From Owenia fusiformis (Eukaryota; Annelida; Polychaeta; Sabellida; Oweniidae): a DNA stretch of 64,000 nt. Position 1 is the first letter of the stretch; every line of letters starts with the position of its first letter. Below, piece after piece: positions 12,834 to 25,943 of this stretch. Made by a program: the position numbers and the translations under genes. The notes under the pieces were generated by a model. That model saw only the letters and a program-made list of their open reading frames with translations. It was not told the origin of the DNA and ran no database searches. The stretch is taken from positions 32,613,151 through 32,677,150 of the forward strand of contig CAIIXF020000003.1 of assembly GCA_903813345.2 (NCBI GenBank), given 5' to 3'.

Positions 12834-13718
12834 GTTCGCTCAGTCTATATTAAGTCATATTTAGACTTGATTCATCTTCAAGATTGTTTAATATGCTGTT
12901 TGTTTTGAGAGTAAAATTCTTTCTTGGTGTTGATGATAATCATGTGACTTGATATTTTCTTTTTGAGGAAAACAAAGGAGGAAAATCCCTTAATTATAGT
13001 TAAGATCAATGAATATTGATATTGATATGCCCAAAAACATTTTATTATTGAAAATAAAGTTTGTGTACTTTTCCCCATTGCTAATTCAATTTCTGTTTAA
13101 TTCTATATTCTCCCGTGACATGTCACAATACGTTTTTCTTAATTTTTGCTTCTTTATTTTATATATAGCTATGTCCATAAATATGCATATATGGATCATT
13201 AAATTTTTTGACGCTATTAACCCCAAAAACTCGTAGTAGTTGAACTAATTAAGTGAATATCATCCGCAAACTTATGTTTATTAACAGTTACCACTGGTGT
13301 TTAGGTTCAAATTGCTCTTATACCATACACAAACCCCACTTGGTGATTGATCTTATGGGGGACCAAGTTATTTGACAACCCTGGCTGGGATTTTAGAGCA
13401 CGGTGATATCCTTGTCCTGGTATCCCTTTCTCGTTTGTCCGATGCATTTTTGTATCTTTTCAGCATCTATTCGATTTGACATTTGTTGGCCACTTTAAAA
13501 ATGATACTTTTCTGAAAAAGTAATTGAATTGGGTTTCAAAACAAAATCAACATTATTGAAATCAGACAGGTAATAAAAAATGAATATCCAAATGATCCCC
13601 CTGCGACTTCTGCTATTAAAAATGTTACATACTTGAGGGGTATTACAACATCAATAAAGCAAAACACATGCAAAATAAAACACCAATATAGTGGTCATTT
13701 AAATGAAAACCGCACAAA
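12834..13718. other. Intergenic stretch, nothing recognised
   Basis: AT-rich sequence between two transposable elements. No exon or repeat structure seen. Confidence 0.35.
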
Positions 13719-13720
13719 TA

Positions 13721-14787
13721 CAGGGTGTTCCAAAAGTAACAGGACTGGTGCTGGCATTTTGTCAATTTTGCACTGAGTATCTTCAAATTTTCACAAATTG
13801 TACTTTGAAGTATTGCAACTAAAATTGTAAAGTTTCAGAAAAAATGATGAAATGCGGTTAGAGTTATGGTTACCATAGTAACATGACATTCCAATACCCG
13901 GGGCAACTTTTTTCCTGAAACTGTGATATCTAACATTTTTGTATTACTGAAGAAAGTATCTAATTCACCTATTATAATACAACATTTCTTGTTTATTTTA
14001 TTAGTTGCTTTGTTGTAAAGGTGTTGTTATACAACTCAGTTTCAAGTATAATTTCATAATGATAATAATTTATTAACTTTTCTGGAATGTCATTATGTAT
14101 AACAGTCTGAACAATTCACGGTTGAGTTTTTGAAAATACCCAATTTGAAGCCAGTCATCTACCTTGATAGCGATCCTGCCCGCAGGTCACCATTAAAGAC
14201 CATGCAGCTATAGAGGAGCTGGGTCTTGAGGTCTAAAACCATGCACCATACTCCTCTGATCATGCAATATCTAATTTTTACTTATATTGAGAATGGAATG
14301 CTAATCAGTGCTGTAGGACCTTTACAATGAGAATGACCTTTTCCAAATTGTCCAATCGACCCAGCGTGACATGTCCTCAAATGGGTTCACTCATGTGTTT
14401 GGGTCATGGATACAGAGTATTACTCTTGTACTGACCAAAGATAAGCCTATTTTTCAAAGTAGAGGAAGCATAAGAATATCAAATGATGTAATACACATGT
14501 AATTCCCACCAGTTGTTGCATTTCAACTTTGATATGGCATGTACAAAATGATATGGCATGTACAAAATGCTTAATGTCTCTGTAACTTTTTGCGTGGAAT
14601 GTTGCCCCGGGTATTGTGATGTCATGTTACTATAGCAACCATAACTCTACCCGAGTTTCATATATTTTGTCGAAACTTTGCAGTATTAGTAACGATACAT
14701 GAAAGTACATTATGTAAAATTTTGAAGACGATTGGTGCATATTTAACAAAATGCCAGCACCAGTCCTGTTACTTTTGGAACACCCTG
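13721..14787. mobile_element. Mariner/Tc1-type non-autonomous element (1067 bp, TA TSD)
   Basis: The element begins CAGGGTGTTCCAAAAGTAAC and ends with the exact inverse, flanked by TA on both sides. The arms remain recognisable for about 200 bases (for example the GTTACCATAGTAACATGACA block near 13870 and its inverse near 14630). The terminal sequence and TA duplication are typical of the IS630/Tc1/mariner superfamily. No transposase frame remains, so it would depend on an autonomous relative. Confidence 0.88.
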
Positions 14788-15329
14788 TATGACGGTATCG
14801 GCAAATCTTGTTAAGAATTGACCTACTGAACTAAATTCACTGCATAAACAACTGATCAATGCACTAGGGTACTTTCTGACCCGAAACAGCTGATATTCAA
14901 TTTTGTTATATGAAGGTGACTTTGCAAAACGAATTGATTTATTTAGTGTTTACAATTTATTATACAAATGACGGATAGCACGTGCTTACAAAATGGGATA
15001 GGGACGCAAACTGGAACAACCAGAGTTTAATAGTGCAATATTTCAAGGTGAGTTTATTATTGTAAATGACATATTTTTGATACAGCCGCATCATTTGATT
15101 AATAACCTACACGTATCCTGTAAAAAGCTGCGTTGATTCATCCTCAAATCTTTTTTACTCATCATTCAACCTCGCTCTAGACACGTCAACTAAACTTATA
15201 TAAATTCATTCCTATCTTCAAATTTGACAAACAGATCTTTACTCCAAGGATCACACGTCAGAGACGATTAAATACGAGGATAGAATCATAACTATACTAC
15301 GATAGCAAAGAGGATCTCTATATATTAAA

Positions 15330-18300
15330 ATGATGATATTCACGAACGATTTTTTGTTTCTAGTCTGCTATATAGGTAAACTTATTCTTTATTAAGTCAG
15401 TTACGCAATTTCACAAAAGTTGATGTAAAAGTTTAGGGTGGTGTTATTTGCACATTAAATCAACATATTTAATCTACTTATATAATGTGTAACAACCATA
15501 TGGGATGTTCAAAATATTATTATTATTATTGATGGTTACAATCAAGTATCTCAAAGTTATAAGCTACAACTTCAGTTTAATTTTCAAGAATTTGAATGTT
15601 TTTTGACATTTACATAATTTGTGGCTATCAATCAACATTGTAATGTCCGGATGTCAAAAATGTTGAAGAATATATCTGAATAGAGGAAAAGGGGTTAATG
15701 CTCAAACACACCAGATGAATATTCATACACACATTCACACACACAATTTCCTCGACTGTCCACACTTTAAGTCCTCAAACATTATTCTGGTAAATTCATT
15801 TAATTAAACATCGTATTACTTGTATTTTACCTGTATAGCACTATTTCCACAAAATGTCCTAACTGAAGATGTGGATCTCAACCCAGAAGTTCAGACTGAG
15901 AACGGAAGGGTTCGAGGAACTGTACACTACACAATAAACAGCACTAAACCTGTCTACACATTCTACAGCATCCCATATGCCAAGGCTCCAATAGGTGCAA
16001 GCAGATTTGGAAAACCAACTCCTGCACAGTCGTGGACCGGAATTAGAAATGCAACGGAGATTGGCAAGTTCAATTTGATACTTTGAATCAATTTGAATCA
16101 TTAAGGTATAAGTATAGGCTTGACACTCCTTCTCTGTATATTGGAGCTAGAAGGCAGGCTGAATCGGTATAATAAAAAATACTGAGAGTAGGTGGTGTCA
16201 TGCTATAGTTTGAATACTTCCAATCTTAGTTATATTTCCTCCGTCTGTTTCGATTTTTTACTAAAAAAACTATGTCCATTTTTACAGCTCACGCATGCGT
16301 AGAAAACGGCCCCGTTGTTGAAATGATGCTGAATACTCCGTTGGCCTTGGACAATAGAATTCCAATGCCTCAACGCTTTGACATTTACTCTGAGGATTGC
16401 CTTGAACTAGATGTCTACACACCTAACACAAAAGGAAAATTACCTGTGTTGTTTTGGATACATGGTGGTGGATTTAATTTAGGTATATGAAAAATATTAA
16501 GTACAACATATTGTTTTGAAGGTGTGAAAAAACAAATCAATTTAAATATAGCTACTAATGAGTAAACGAATACTAAAAACTTACAGATTGATACACAACT
16601 TTTTTATTTTTGCAGGTTCTGGTCACATATTCAATGGAACTGCTTTGTGTACATTCACAGACTTAGTGGTTGTCTCAATCAACTACAGGACAGCTCAGTT
16701 AGGTTTGAAATATCATTCTAAAAAGTTCATTTGTAGAATTTTGGTCGATAGTGTATCAGATCTAGATAAAATATATGATCTGATAAAAAATGAATATTCC
16801 AGCTTTGAATTATGTATGTGATTCACTCTAGTAAAACTATGTGATCATATTCAAATATCAAATTGTAAAAATTATCAAATTGTGATAGATGCAAATAATG
16901 TGATCTCTGATTTAGGATTCCTCAGTTCTGGTGATGACCACTTGCCAGGTAACATGGGATTCTTTGACCAAGTTATGGCGCTTGAGTGGACTAAGACGAA
17001 TATCCACGCCTTCGGTGGAGACCCTGACAGAATAACGCTAGCAGGAGAAAGTGCTGGTAAACGTTGTATATTAGTCTAGAAAATGAAAGATGAAACAAAA
17101 GCATTGGGTATTGTGTCACTCAAGATTACATAAATCAGTTGTTAAACTCGGAGCTTGAACACCGGTTACACTCATTTACAACGTTTCCACTTTCACCTAG
17201 TGAGAATGAGATCTGTGTCGCGTGCACTAAATGTCTATAAAGCAGACGAGTAACAGTTGAATTAAGGATTAAAAAGCAATATTAAATATGAATAATTATA
17301 ATAGTAGCATAATATGTTTAGTAAAAATTGCAATATGACTTCAAATTTATGCAAAATAAAATAAAACTTCACTTTAACCATTATTGTTGATAATAAGTTT
17401 AGACGTTTCAACATAACATTCTTTTTGCAATCTGTCTATTTATAACATATCTTTTTAATCGTTAAATATTGTCAGATAAAACGCGTCACTCATGTTTCAT
17501 TTTATGATTAGGAAGTTGGAGTGTTTCTGCACATCTTGTGTCACCGCTGAGTAAACACTTATTCAGGCGAGCCATTCTACAGAGTGGGGCAATTACCACT
17601 GACAAAATTATAAATGAACATCCAAGAAAACGATTTGATGACGTAGTAGGACAAATAGGTACATATGTATGGTATTTAAAAGGGAAGCTTTTTGTGTGAA
17701 AATATACACAGGCTTTTAATACGATCTCTAGAATAAACAACATTTAACATAAATAGATGACAATTGTAAAGTATAAAATGTTAATTTGGTAATGAATTGA
17801 TATTAAACTGTTCAATGTGTTATTTTTCTCACAGGATGTGCGAATGAAACATTAGAGGACACCATAGAATGCTTACGGACGATATCCATTGATGAGATTT
17901 CCAAAGTTGGCCCTTCTTTTCAATCTGATTGGCCAACCGTTGATGGTGAATTCCTCCCCGAGCATCCGAAGAGCTTGTATCCGAAGACAGACTTCAGTGA
18001 TAAAGATGTCTTGGCCGGAGTGACAGCAGATGAAGGTTTCATCCTTTTAAGTATACCATTGGGTAAGTATTCGAAGAAAGTGTATTCACAGTTCATGTAT
18101 GCCATTGGGTAAGTATTGGGAGAAAGTATTGGGTATTGTTTAAAAGTGTATTCACAGTTAACCATTGTGTAGGTATTGGTAGAAAGTGTACTTATAATAA
18201 AATTATACCATTGTGAAAGTATTGGTAGAAAATGTATTTAAAGTATAAGTATAACATTCGGTACATATTGATAGAAAGCTTATTTATAGTAAAATTATAC

Positions 18301-21300
18301 CACTTTGAAAGTATTGGTAGAAAGTGTATTTATAGTATAAGTATACCATAGGGTAAGTATTGGTAGAAAATGTATTTATAGTAAAATTATACCATTGTGA
18401 AAGTATTGGTAGAAAGTGTATTTATAGTATAAGTATACCGTTTGGGTAAGTATTGGTAGAAATCATATTTATAGTAAAATTATACCATTGTGAAAGTATT
18501 GATAGAAAATACATTTATAGTATAAGTATATCATTGGGTAAGTATTGGTAGAAAGCGTATTTATAGTAAAATTATACCATTGTGAAAGTATTGGTAGAAA
18601 GTGTATTTATAGTATAAGTATACCATTCGGTACATATTGATAGAAAGCTTATTTATAGTAAAATTATACCATTTTGAAAGTATTGGTAGAAAGTGTATTT
18701 ATAGTATAAGTATACCATTGGGTAAGTATTGGTAGAAAACGTATTTATAGTAAAATTATACCATTGTGAAAGTATTGGTAGAAAGTTTATTTATAGTATA
18801 AGTATAACATTGGGTAAGTATTGGTAGAAAGCGTATTTATAGTAAAAGAATACCATTGTGAAAGTATTGGTAGAAAGCGTATTTATAGTAAAATTATAAC
18901 ACTGTGAAAGTATTGGTACAAAGTGTATTAGTATAAGTATTGGTACAAAGTGTATTAGTATAAGTATAACATTGGGTAAGTATTGGTAGAAAGCGTATTT
19001 ATAGTAAAAGCATACCATTGTGAAAGTATTGGTAGAAAGCGTATTTATAGTAAAATTATAACATTGTGAAAGTATTGGTAGAAAGTGTATTCATAGTATA
19101 AGTATAACATTGGGTAAGTATTGGTAGAAAGCGTATTTATAGTAAAAGTATACCATTGTGAAAGTATTGGTAGAGAGCGTATTTATAGTAAAATTATAAC
19201 ATTGTGAAAGTATTGGTAGAAAGTGTATTTATAGTATAAGTATACCATAGTACTGTAGGCCCGTAGCCAGGATAATGGTGAAAAATAAATAAGACAAAAC
19301 CAACGTCATTGCATAGAAATGTTTTGCTGTATTAGTATTGAGTAAAAACAGTTTCAAATTGTATTTTATGAATTTCAGACGTTGACCAAATTCCTGCCAA
19401 TATGAACAATCCTTATGGAAGATTTATACTGGATATCCAACGAGGTCTTACTATTTATATGAAAGATGATGCGATAACCATTAAACGCGTTGAAAAGATT
19501 GCTAAGCAATACCTTAAACGCAATCTAAAGAAAACGAAGAAAAAGCAATTGAAGAATAATTATTCATCAGAAATTCAGGAACTACTCAGTGAAACAGCTA
19601 TTGATGTGATTAGTCACTTTACGATGTATTTCCCAACTCTCAACATGACTAGAACTATAAAAGGTGTGTGTCACTTGTGTTTTTAATGCGTTAGTCTAGT
19701 ATTCTACTTTATTTATTCCAGAGACTCTTCGTCGTTCTGTATCTGTATTGAGTCAAATCATAAATATATAAGCACTAGTGCCAAAGGGAAAGGACTAAAA
19801 GTTGTAATGGAACTTAGCAAGAAAAAGCAAACTCTAAGTGCATACCAGTCAAGAAAAACAAACCCCATATAGCCCAAAACCATTATCTAACGTGAAAAGA
19901 AACAATATCTAATACCCCCTTTTTGTATTGTGACATCTAAACGAATAGCAACATGTTTGAAGAACGTTTGGTAATTGAGATAAAAATCAACCAAACTCTG
20001 AATTCAATATGTCTTTTATGATCCTTTGTTCCTTTGTGTTCGTTGCTTGCTGGTTGCATTACATTATCAAACACGATAAATCTAGATTCGTTTGCCATTT
20101 TATTTACACATTAAAGTGCATAATAACAACTACGTTACGTAATGTTACATAACACAAGTATAATTGATTACATAATAGTAATTATTAATTAATTCAAGTT
20201 GGCCAAAAACAAATATAGCCCAAAAACATGACCAGATTTTATAAATTTGATGTCATGTAGGCCCTTTTGCTATTCAATTTGCATTGTTTTCAGCAAATGG
20301 AGGGAGGGCGTACTTTTATCTGTTTTCCCACACGCCAAGTTTTGCCCCTATGGAGAGACCAGCATATGTGGAATCAACCCATCTCGACGATGTCTATTTT
20401 CTTTTTGGAACCGGATTCTTAGATGTTTGGGTAGATGAGGAAAAGGGCTATGTTTTTAATGAAGCTGAAAAAGAGTTTAGTAAACAAATGATGCAATACT
20501 GGGCTAACTTTGCAGCTACTGGGTAAGACTACAGTCTGGTTACCCCCTTAGTCATTTGAGTGGTTCGTGGGGTTCCCTGACCAAGTTACGGGGGTAGGAA
20601 TGATCATCGTCAAATGAAAAAATCATTTTTTATTGTCTCTAACAAATCATTATTATGAACAAATCAGAAACTACCAAACTGCATCTTAATAATGGTAAAA
20701 CTTTCGGAGGAGAGGGGCACTCATCCATTCGGAATGGAATTTCCCCTCCAACATTTCTAGTGAGGTCACTTAAGGTTTTGCATCCAAAAATCTTAAGGCG
20801 GCCAATTTTGATTTTCGGTTTTTAAATATTGGCATGAAAGTCTAAAACTGATATTTTAGTCATTCTGAGTAGCCTCTCCAGATTAGGATTACCTCCTTAA
20901 AGCTTGTCTGCAAAGTCTTGTCTATGAATTGTCTATGCGAACGATTGTCTTGTTTACATTGATTCCGAATCACTATATTTAGTATATTATTGTCATACTT
21001 TGATATAATAATCCTATATACTCTGTTCAAGGGTGCAATGTTATTCACCCTTTCAAACCCTTTCATTTAAATAGCTTAATACAAATTCATTTTTATTATC
21101 TAGAGTGATAAATAGATGAAACGTAATGCCCTTGGAAAAATCACTACCCTCATCTTTGGTCTAGAAAGTGATTAAAATAATTAGCATCCTTAACAAAATA
21201 TATAACTGTTTTTCCCACCTTTAAGTAACAATATGTTACATTCATTGGCTATTGTGATTTATTCCAGAACTCCTAATGGCGAAAATCTCCCAACTTGGCC

Positions 21301-21451
21301 AGAATTCGAATTTGATACTCAGCAGTATTCAGTACTGAAGCCCAATCCATCGTCCTCTCAAATTGTGCTACAGGCGAAATTCAAATATTGGAAACAATTC
21401 ATGGCAAGAATTGAGGCCGAGAGAGAAGCAAGTCAATATGAATCTATGTAG
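15330..21451 (+). CDS. Secreted carboxylesterase / cholinesterase-like alpha-beta hydrolase (10 exons)
   Basis: Joined exons: 15330-15375, 15839-16063, 16288-16482, 16616-16702, 16916-17056, 17512-17658, 17835-18062, 19379-19663, 20294-20522, 21268-21451. Phases match throughout, giving about 588 residues, the usual length for type B carboxylesterases. Exon 1 begins with two ATGs and supplies a hydrophobic signal peptide completed in exon 2. Motifs in order: [20 protein letters not shown], oxyanion-hole HGGG, SINYR, nucleophile elbow GESAG (Ser about 230), acid in TADEGF (Glu about 347) and base in ESTHLDD (His about 481). The whole Ser/Glu/His triad is present, so the enzyme should hydrolyse esters; the natural substrate cannot be told. 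No C-terminal anchor or GPI-type tail is seen. Intron 2 starts with GC instead of GT. An AATAAA lies at 21646. Confidence 0.93.
16064..16287 (+). other. Probable GC-AG intron of the carboxylesterase gene
   Basis: Phase and protein alignment place the exon end at 16063, where the donor reads G|GCAAGT, a strong match to the donor consensus except for C in place of T. The acceptor TTTTTACAG is normal. No usable GT donor keeps the frame nearby. Confidence 0.75.
18063..19250. repeat. Intronic minisatellite containing repeated 5' splice-site copies
   Basis: A tandem array of alternating units of about 45 bases (dimer about 90): one form carries AGTATAAGTATACCATTGGG followed by TAAGTATTGGTAGAAAG, the other ATAGTAAAATTATACCATTG followed by TGAAAGTATTGGTAGAAAG. 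The first unit overlaps the true end of exon 7 (AGTATACCATTGG|GTAAGTATT), so the array seems to have grown from the exon-intron boundary. It fills most of intron 7 of the carboxylesterase gene. Confidence 0.9.
19857..19925. repeat. Dispersed repeat fragment, shared with 41195-41260
   Basis: A run including AAACAAACCCCATAT, CTAACGTGAAAA and AATACCCCCTTTT recurs at about 41195-41260. It sits in intron 8 of the carboxylesterase gene; the other copy is in the ShKT gene. Family unknown. Confidence 0.6.
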
Positions 21452-21645
21452 AATTGTCTGGGTACATCTACGATTTTATTTGTATTAAGGCCAAAAGGGC
21501 AAGTTAACCTTTGGTAAACTGAAAGGCATTTTGGTTGACCATCGTATATAGTGACACTGAATATATAAAATGACATTCAAATCAAAATCTAAATCTAAAT
21601 GTGTATGAATTCCAATGATTAGGCCACTACTACAGCAAAAAGTGA

Positions 21646-21651
21646 AATAAA
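21646..21651 (+). promoter_or_regulatory. Polyadenylation signal of the carboxylesterase gene
   Basis: AATAAA about 195 bases after the stop codon at 21449-21451, in AT-rich 3' sequence. Confidence 0.6.
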
Positions 21652-21769
21652 AATTGAATCCGATGTGACTTCATCCATTTTGTTTTAAAGACTCTTTGTA
21701 ACGAGTTTGAGACCAATGATATGGTGGAGAAACGGACCATGTGGAGACCAGTACAAACGCTGCCTGTCA

Positions 21770-22285
21770 TGCTTCTTCGCTTGTATTCGCGATTGCAACT
21801 AACACCTATCGGCTACCGAATTAACGTACAATAATTGGATTAATGAAATTATAAACAGTTTGTTGAGGGGAGTAGTACATATGAAAGTATAGGAAAAATG
21901 AAGTAAGAATGATCCATCCCCTGGACAAAGATCACATGACTGATGTTAAGGTCAGGAGGTAACTGGGACTTCATTATTCCACTGAACTTCAAAGAAGTAT
22001 GACTACTGAAAACCACCCACAACCCACCCTTGAAACAAGAAATTTAGGGTAAAATAGATAACATTTGAACATGTTAAGGTAAGCAAAACAATAAAATATC
22101 TTTAGGACATATGTCCCACCCTTATTTAATAAGATTCAATAGATGATTAGCCTAATTAAGCTAATTAATGTTAGAATCAGAATAAAGTGACTACTATTCA
22201 TATTTAAATGATTTGCCCATAAGATTGCAGGTAAATCCGGTAGCCGACAGGCGTTAGTTACATTTTCGAATACAAACTTTTTCTA
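21770..22285. mobile_element. Probable short inverted-repeat element
   Basis: GCAACTAACACCTATCGGCT near 21795 recurs inverted near 22240 (GTAACTAACGCCTGTCGGCT), with the similarity running about 40-45 bases. The interior has no open frame. Ends and target duplication are not clear. Confidence 0.5.
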
Positions 22286-22289
22286 ATGC

Positions 22290-23100
22290 CATTTTTAAGC
22301 TAGGAAAATATTTTCATCCATTTTTGATTCCTTGGCTCCATCTTTTTTGAAAAAAATATAACATCTTCGGCCATCTTCGTGATTGAAACAGGTGCAAAGA
22401 ATAACATCACGAGTGTACTTCGTTGAACTAAACTATAAAACAATTGACTTCAATTCAGGAATGAGATTTGTCTAAATAGAAAATGAAATTTAAGACTAAA
22501 TCGCTCACATCAGTGTTCAATGCTAATTACGCAAAACGAGCTATGGCGTATGCTTTCACTGACAATGACTCTTAAATAAAGAGATGTCGATTTTAACAAT
22601 TAACTGAATGTTTTTCCTTGTTGTAAAACTGTAAAGTTAAAAAAACAAATAGAATAAGTAATATTGACAAAATATGCCACTTCTTAAATGGCACTAATTT
22701 AATACAATTAATTATGAATAATACTAAATTAAACTAATTGGAAATCCATAAAAGGAAGCATTTCTGATTTGATAAAACTGTGAATATTTACAGAGGACTC
22801 CGTTAATCAATGATTTTTTTAATTAACAGAATAAGAAAAATTTATGCAAAAAGACAAGGCATTGTCTTGATTTCCCATTTCACCAAAAGTGTTTTAATTT
22901 TGTACTTTCATCTACAAACATGACTTAAATTTGGTTTACATTTTTGAATATAAAAACATTAATGTTTGACATACATATCATTCAGGGTTTGGAATTTATC
23001 TTCAAAAAACCAAAACAAAAAGTGTACGGAGCGAAAACAAACTTCAATTATATTTTTATTTCCCTAATATGCAAGTAAATATTCACATATTGCATCAGGT
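22290..23100. other. AT-rich intergenic stretch, nothing recognised
   Basis: No gene, exon or clear repeat seen. Confidence 0.35.
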
Positions 23101-23189
23101 TATATCAAAGTGGTAACGTACTGTACTTGCTACATGTAAGTACATGCAAAATACTGGATAAAAAGAATATAACTCAGTCCCTGTCTGAA

Positions 23190-23510
23190 TTGTCACTGAT
23201 GTTTGAAGGTCCTTCACAATATTCATATACGGTACATAGACAGTTATTAAAGTCTCATCCCAATCATGTTAAGCGTGCACTCCTCAAAGTTGGAGCACTG
23301 CAGATGAAAGTAAACATTGTGATGATGGACGCCAAATCGGGGCTGGTATGTCACACCATTCATCGTTGGGGCACAAAACGCTATTGCGGTGCAGATGCTG
23401 TTCCTGTGTAAATGAGTATAACCAGATCCAACAATCCCAGTCTCGCCCAGTTTTACTTTTGTAAACAGACAAGGTAAATACATTCTTCTTTTATTTATAC
23501 TTTCTAACAC
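23190..23510. other. Possible fragment of an unidentified gene or element
   Basis: This patch is less AT-rich than its surroundings and is open on both strands: plus strand to a stop at 23409-23411, minus strand at 23510-23247. Neither translation is one I recognise, and there are no convincing splice sites. It could be the remnant of a mobile element or an isolated exon. Confidence 0.25.
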
Positions 23511-23544
23511 GCTCCATTCATTTTTCTTGAACTAAGGTTGGTGT

Positions 23545-23660
23545 TTTCATCTTCATCTTCATCATCTTCATCGTCATCGTCATCGTCACCGCCGCCGCCA
23601 CCGCCGCCGCCACCGCCACCGCCACCGTCATCGTCATCATCAATCATCATCATCATCTGT
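23545..23660. repeat. TCATCT / CCGCCA trinucleotide repeat
   Basis: A compound triplet repeat: TCATCT/TCATCG, then CCGCCGCCA, then TCATCG/TCATCA again. An open frame through it would be poly-Ser/Pro only, so I do not call it a gene. Confidence 0.85.
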
Positions 23661-24276
23661 GAAAGGAATTATGGTCCCTCGGGGATTATGGTCCCCCTTC
23701 TGAACGGCCCTTACTGGCCCTGATTGTGTATAAGATAATAAAGGAAAGAGGTCACCATATAAATCAATGGAGAGTAGGACCATAATTTGATAGGACCTCC
23801 TACCCTTTTACACCTGTTAAATACACATATACCTCAAAACATGTGAATTTGTTTAAAAATCAGTCACCGCGACCAAGCATGACTTGTCTAGTTAAACTTG
23901 TCTTATGTTATGAGACAACAGATTGACTTTTACTTTCGATAATACTACAAATGGCATATGAATTGTCTTTATTTTATACAAATTAATGACATTTTTGATT
24001 GATATAGATTTTTAATATACCTTCATAACATGCTTTAGTCGACGGCTCGGGGGCTCTTCTAAACCATTTCCGCTCTTAAGCATGTTGAATTACAAATCAA
24101 TAAAAGCAGTTATGTACGATCGGTTTGGATATGGAGGTTATCCTTCGTAAGATATGTACATCTACCTTCGGTAACTCAGGAAGATATGCGTATATCCCTC
24201 TGAATAAACCCAATATTCAATACCTCCCAGCACATATTCATTATATATTATTGATTTACCTTATTTTCAAAGGCTT

Positions 24277-24690
24277 ACGGATAACTCATCCCCGAGACAA
24301 CTCATCCCTGGACAACTCATCCCTTAGAAAACTCATACCCCGGACATCTCATCCCCTGGACAACTCATCCCCGGGCATCTTATCCCCTAGACAACTCATC
24401 CCCTGGACAACTCATCCCCAAGACAACTCATCTCCTGGACAACGCATCCTTTATAATTTGGCTTTATGTGATAAAGGATGAGTTGTCCAGGAGATGAGTT
24501 GTCCAGGGTATGAGTCGTCTAGGGGATGAATTGTCTAGGGGATAAGTCGTCTAGGGGATGAGTTGTCTAGGGGATAAGTCGTCTAGGGGATGAGTTGTCC
24601 AGGGATGAGTTGTCTAGGGGATAAGTCGTCTAGGGGATGAGTTGTCCAGGGGTGAGTTGTCGAGGGGATAAGTTGTCCGGGTACCTTTTC
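24277..24690. repeat. Hairpin of inverted minisatellite arrays (GACAACTCATCCCCTG)
   Basis: The left half is a tandem array of about 14-15 bases, GACAACTCATCCCCTG; the right half is the same unit inverted (GGATGAGTTGTCCAGG). They meet at about 24450-24480 across a short loop with ATCCTTTAT and its inverse ATAAAGGAT. The RNA or single strand would fold into one long stem of nearly 200 base pairs, with variable units. Confidence 0.9.
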
Positions 24691-24770
24691 AAACATAATA
24701 CGCTTAAAAGTTTTTTGACATACTCGGCACCAAGAATCGGTGCCCAAGAATTTTATGAAGCCATTGCTTA

Positions 24771-25266
24771 CACCCCAGTCACATTTGTCGCACGGAAGCC
24801 GTGCATCGACCGCATATCAATTAAATCAGTGAATTTCTGCGGCGAGCGTAGAAAAACTACGCTCGCCTTGCGGTCTCCGTACGGCGTATCCAGTTTTTTA
24901 CAGGCCGCAGGGCAGGGTCGCCGTAGAAATTATAACTCGGAGTTATAATATTTGTTCATTTCTGAGGTCCCCGTAGAAATCAACTGGCTCAACAAGATTG
25001 AATCATTATTTATCAATGTTTCACGATCACTTTTCATTTGATATTACATCCTAGCACTATGAATAACATTTATAAATTGTCCTGATGTAAATAAAATGAA
25101 AAAAAGTATAATTTATCAACAGAAATTTAAAATCCACCGTGCGGCTGCCGTGGGAAATGTGACTGCAAAAGTATGAGAGCGCAGAAATTCTGCGGCGAGC
25201 GTAGAAAAGCTACATGCCGCAGAAATGATAGACCGCAAGGTCGCCGTAGGAAATGTGACTGGGGTG
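24771..25266. mobile_element. MITE with CACCCCAGTCACATTT ends (496 bp, TSD TTA)
   Basis: The left end CACCCCAGTCACATTT matches the inverted right end, with TTA directly on both sides (24768-24770 and 25267-25269). Inner parts carry a repeated TTCTGCGGCGAGCGTAGAAA block, once in each half. A 3-base TTA duplication fits PIF/Harbinger elements, while a CAC start with 3 bases would also fit CACTA-type elements. No transposase is present. Confidence 0.75.
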
Positions 25267-25590
25267 TTAACGCTCAACATTTTCAAGTAACCTATGATTC
25301 AAACATATTGTACATAATCTTGAAATTCAAAACAGAAAAATTGATGAAAACCACGTGATAGAAACTAAAAAGAAACATCCTGTTTTAATGTTTCTCGATC
25401 AATTCCCCAATTAATAATGATTTTTCATTTGGAATATGATGAATTTGATATTCTAAAGTAACAATCATTCGTTATTAAATTAACTGAATGTCTACCGGAC
25501 AAACAGAACGAAGTATAAAATCTAACTGCTTTGTTGATTTTTTCACATCTTTTGAAGCCTCTAAAGAAAGCGTTTGCAGATTACTCTAAG

Positions 25591-25933
25591 GTAAGTGATC
25601 ATAGATCTTCTATCATATTGTTATATACGTATGTTATAAGTAAATTACTATATATTGAAGTCAACGATTTTGTTCTGACATGACATTATTTTACTAAATG
25701 TTCTAAAATAGCAGTAAATTTTTGTTTTTATATTGAAATGTTAACATGACATCATTATACTTCATGTTGACGTTTTAACATGATATATAGTAGTTCTAAC
25801 ATTGCAAACGTTGGGTTTCTTTGTGAACAGACAGCACAACACTCCGCCGTTATGCTTGTTATAACTTCGCCAATGCGATCTTAAAATCAGCACAAACCCT
25901 TATATTTGACACTTCTGTATATTTTGGTTTCAG
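25591..25933 (+). other. 5' UTR intron of the coiled-coil gene
   Basis: A strong donor CTAAG|GTAAGTG at 25591 and an acceptor TTTGGTTTCAG ending at 25933 lie just upstream of the start codon at 25944. They imply a non-coding first exon ending at 25590. Confidence 0.55.
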
Positions 25934-25943
25934 AAAAACATCA

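Noticed and set aside
15859-16101. Minus-strand open frame
   Set aside because: Antisense shadow of carboxylesterase exon 2.
23538-23723. Ser/Pro-rich open frame
   Set aside because: It is a translated triplet repeat without a sensible start, splice sites or non-repeat sequence.
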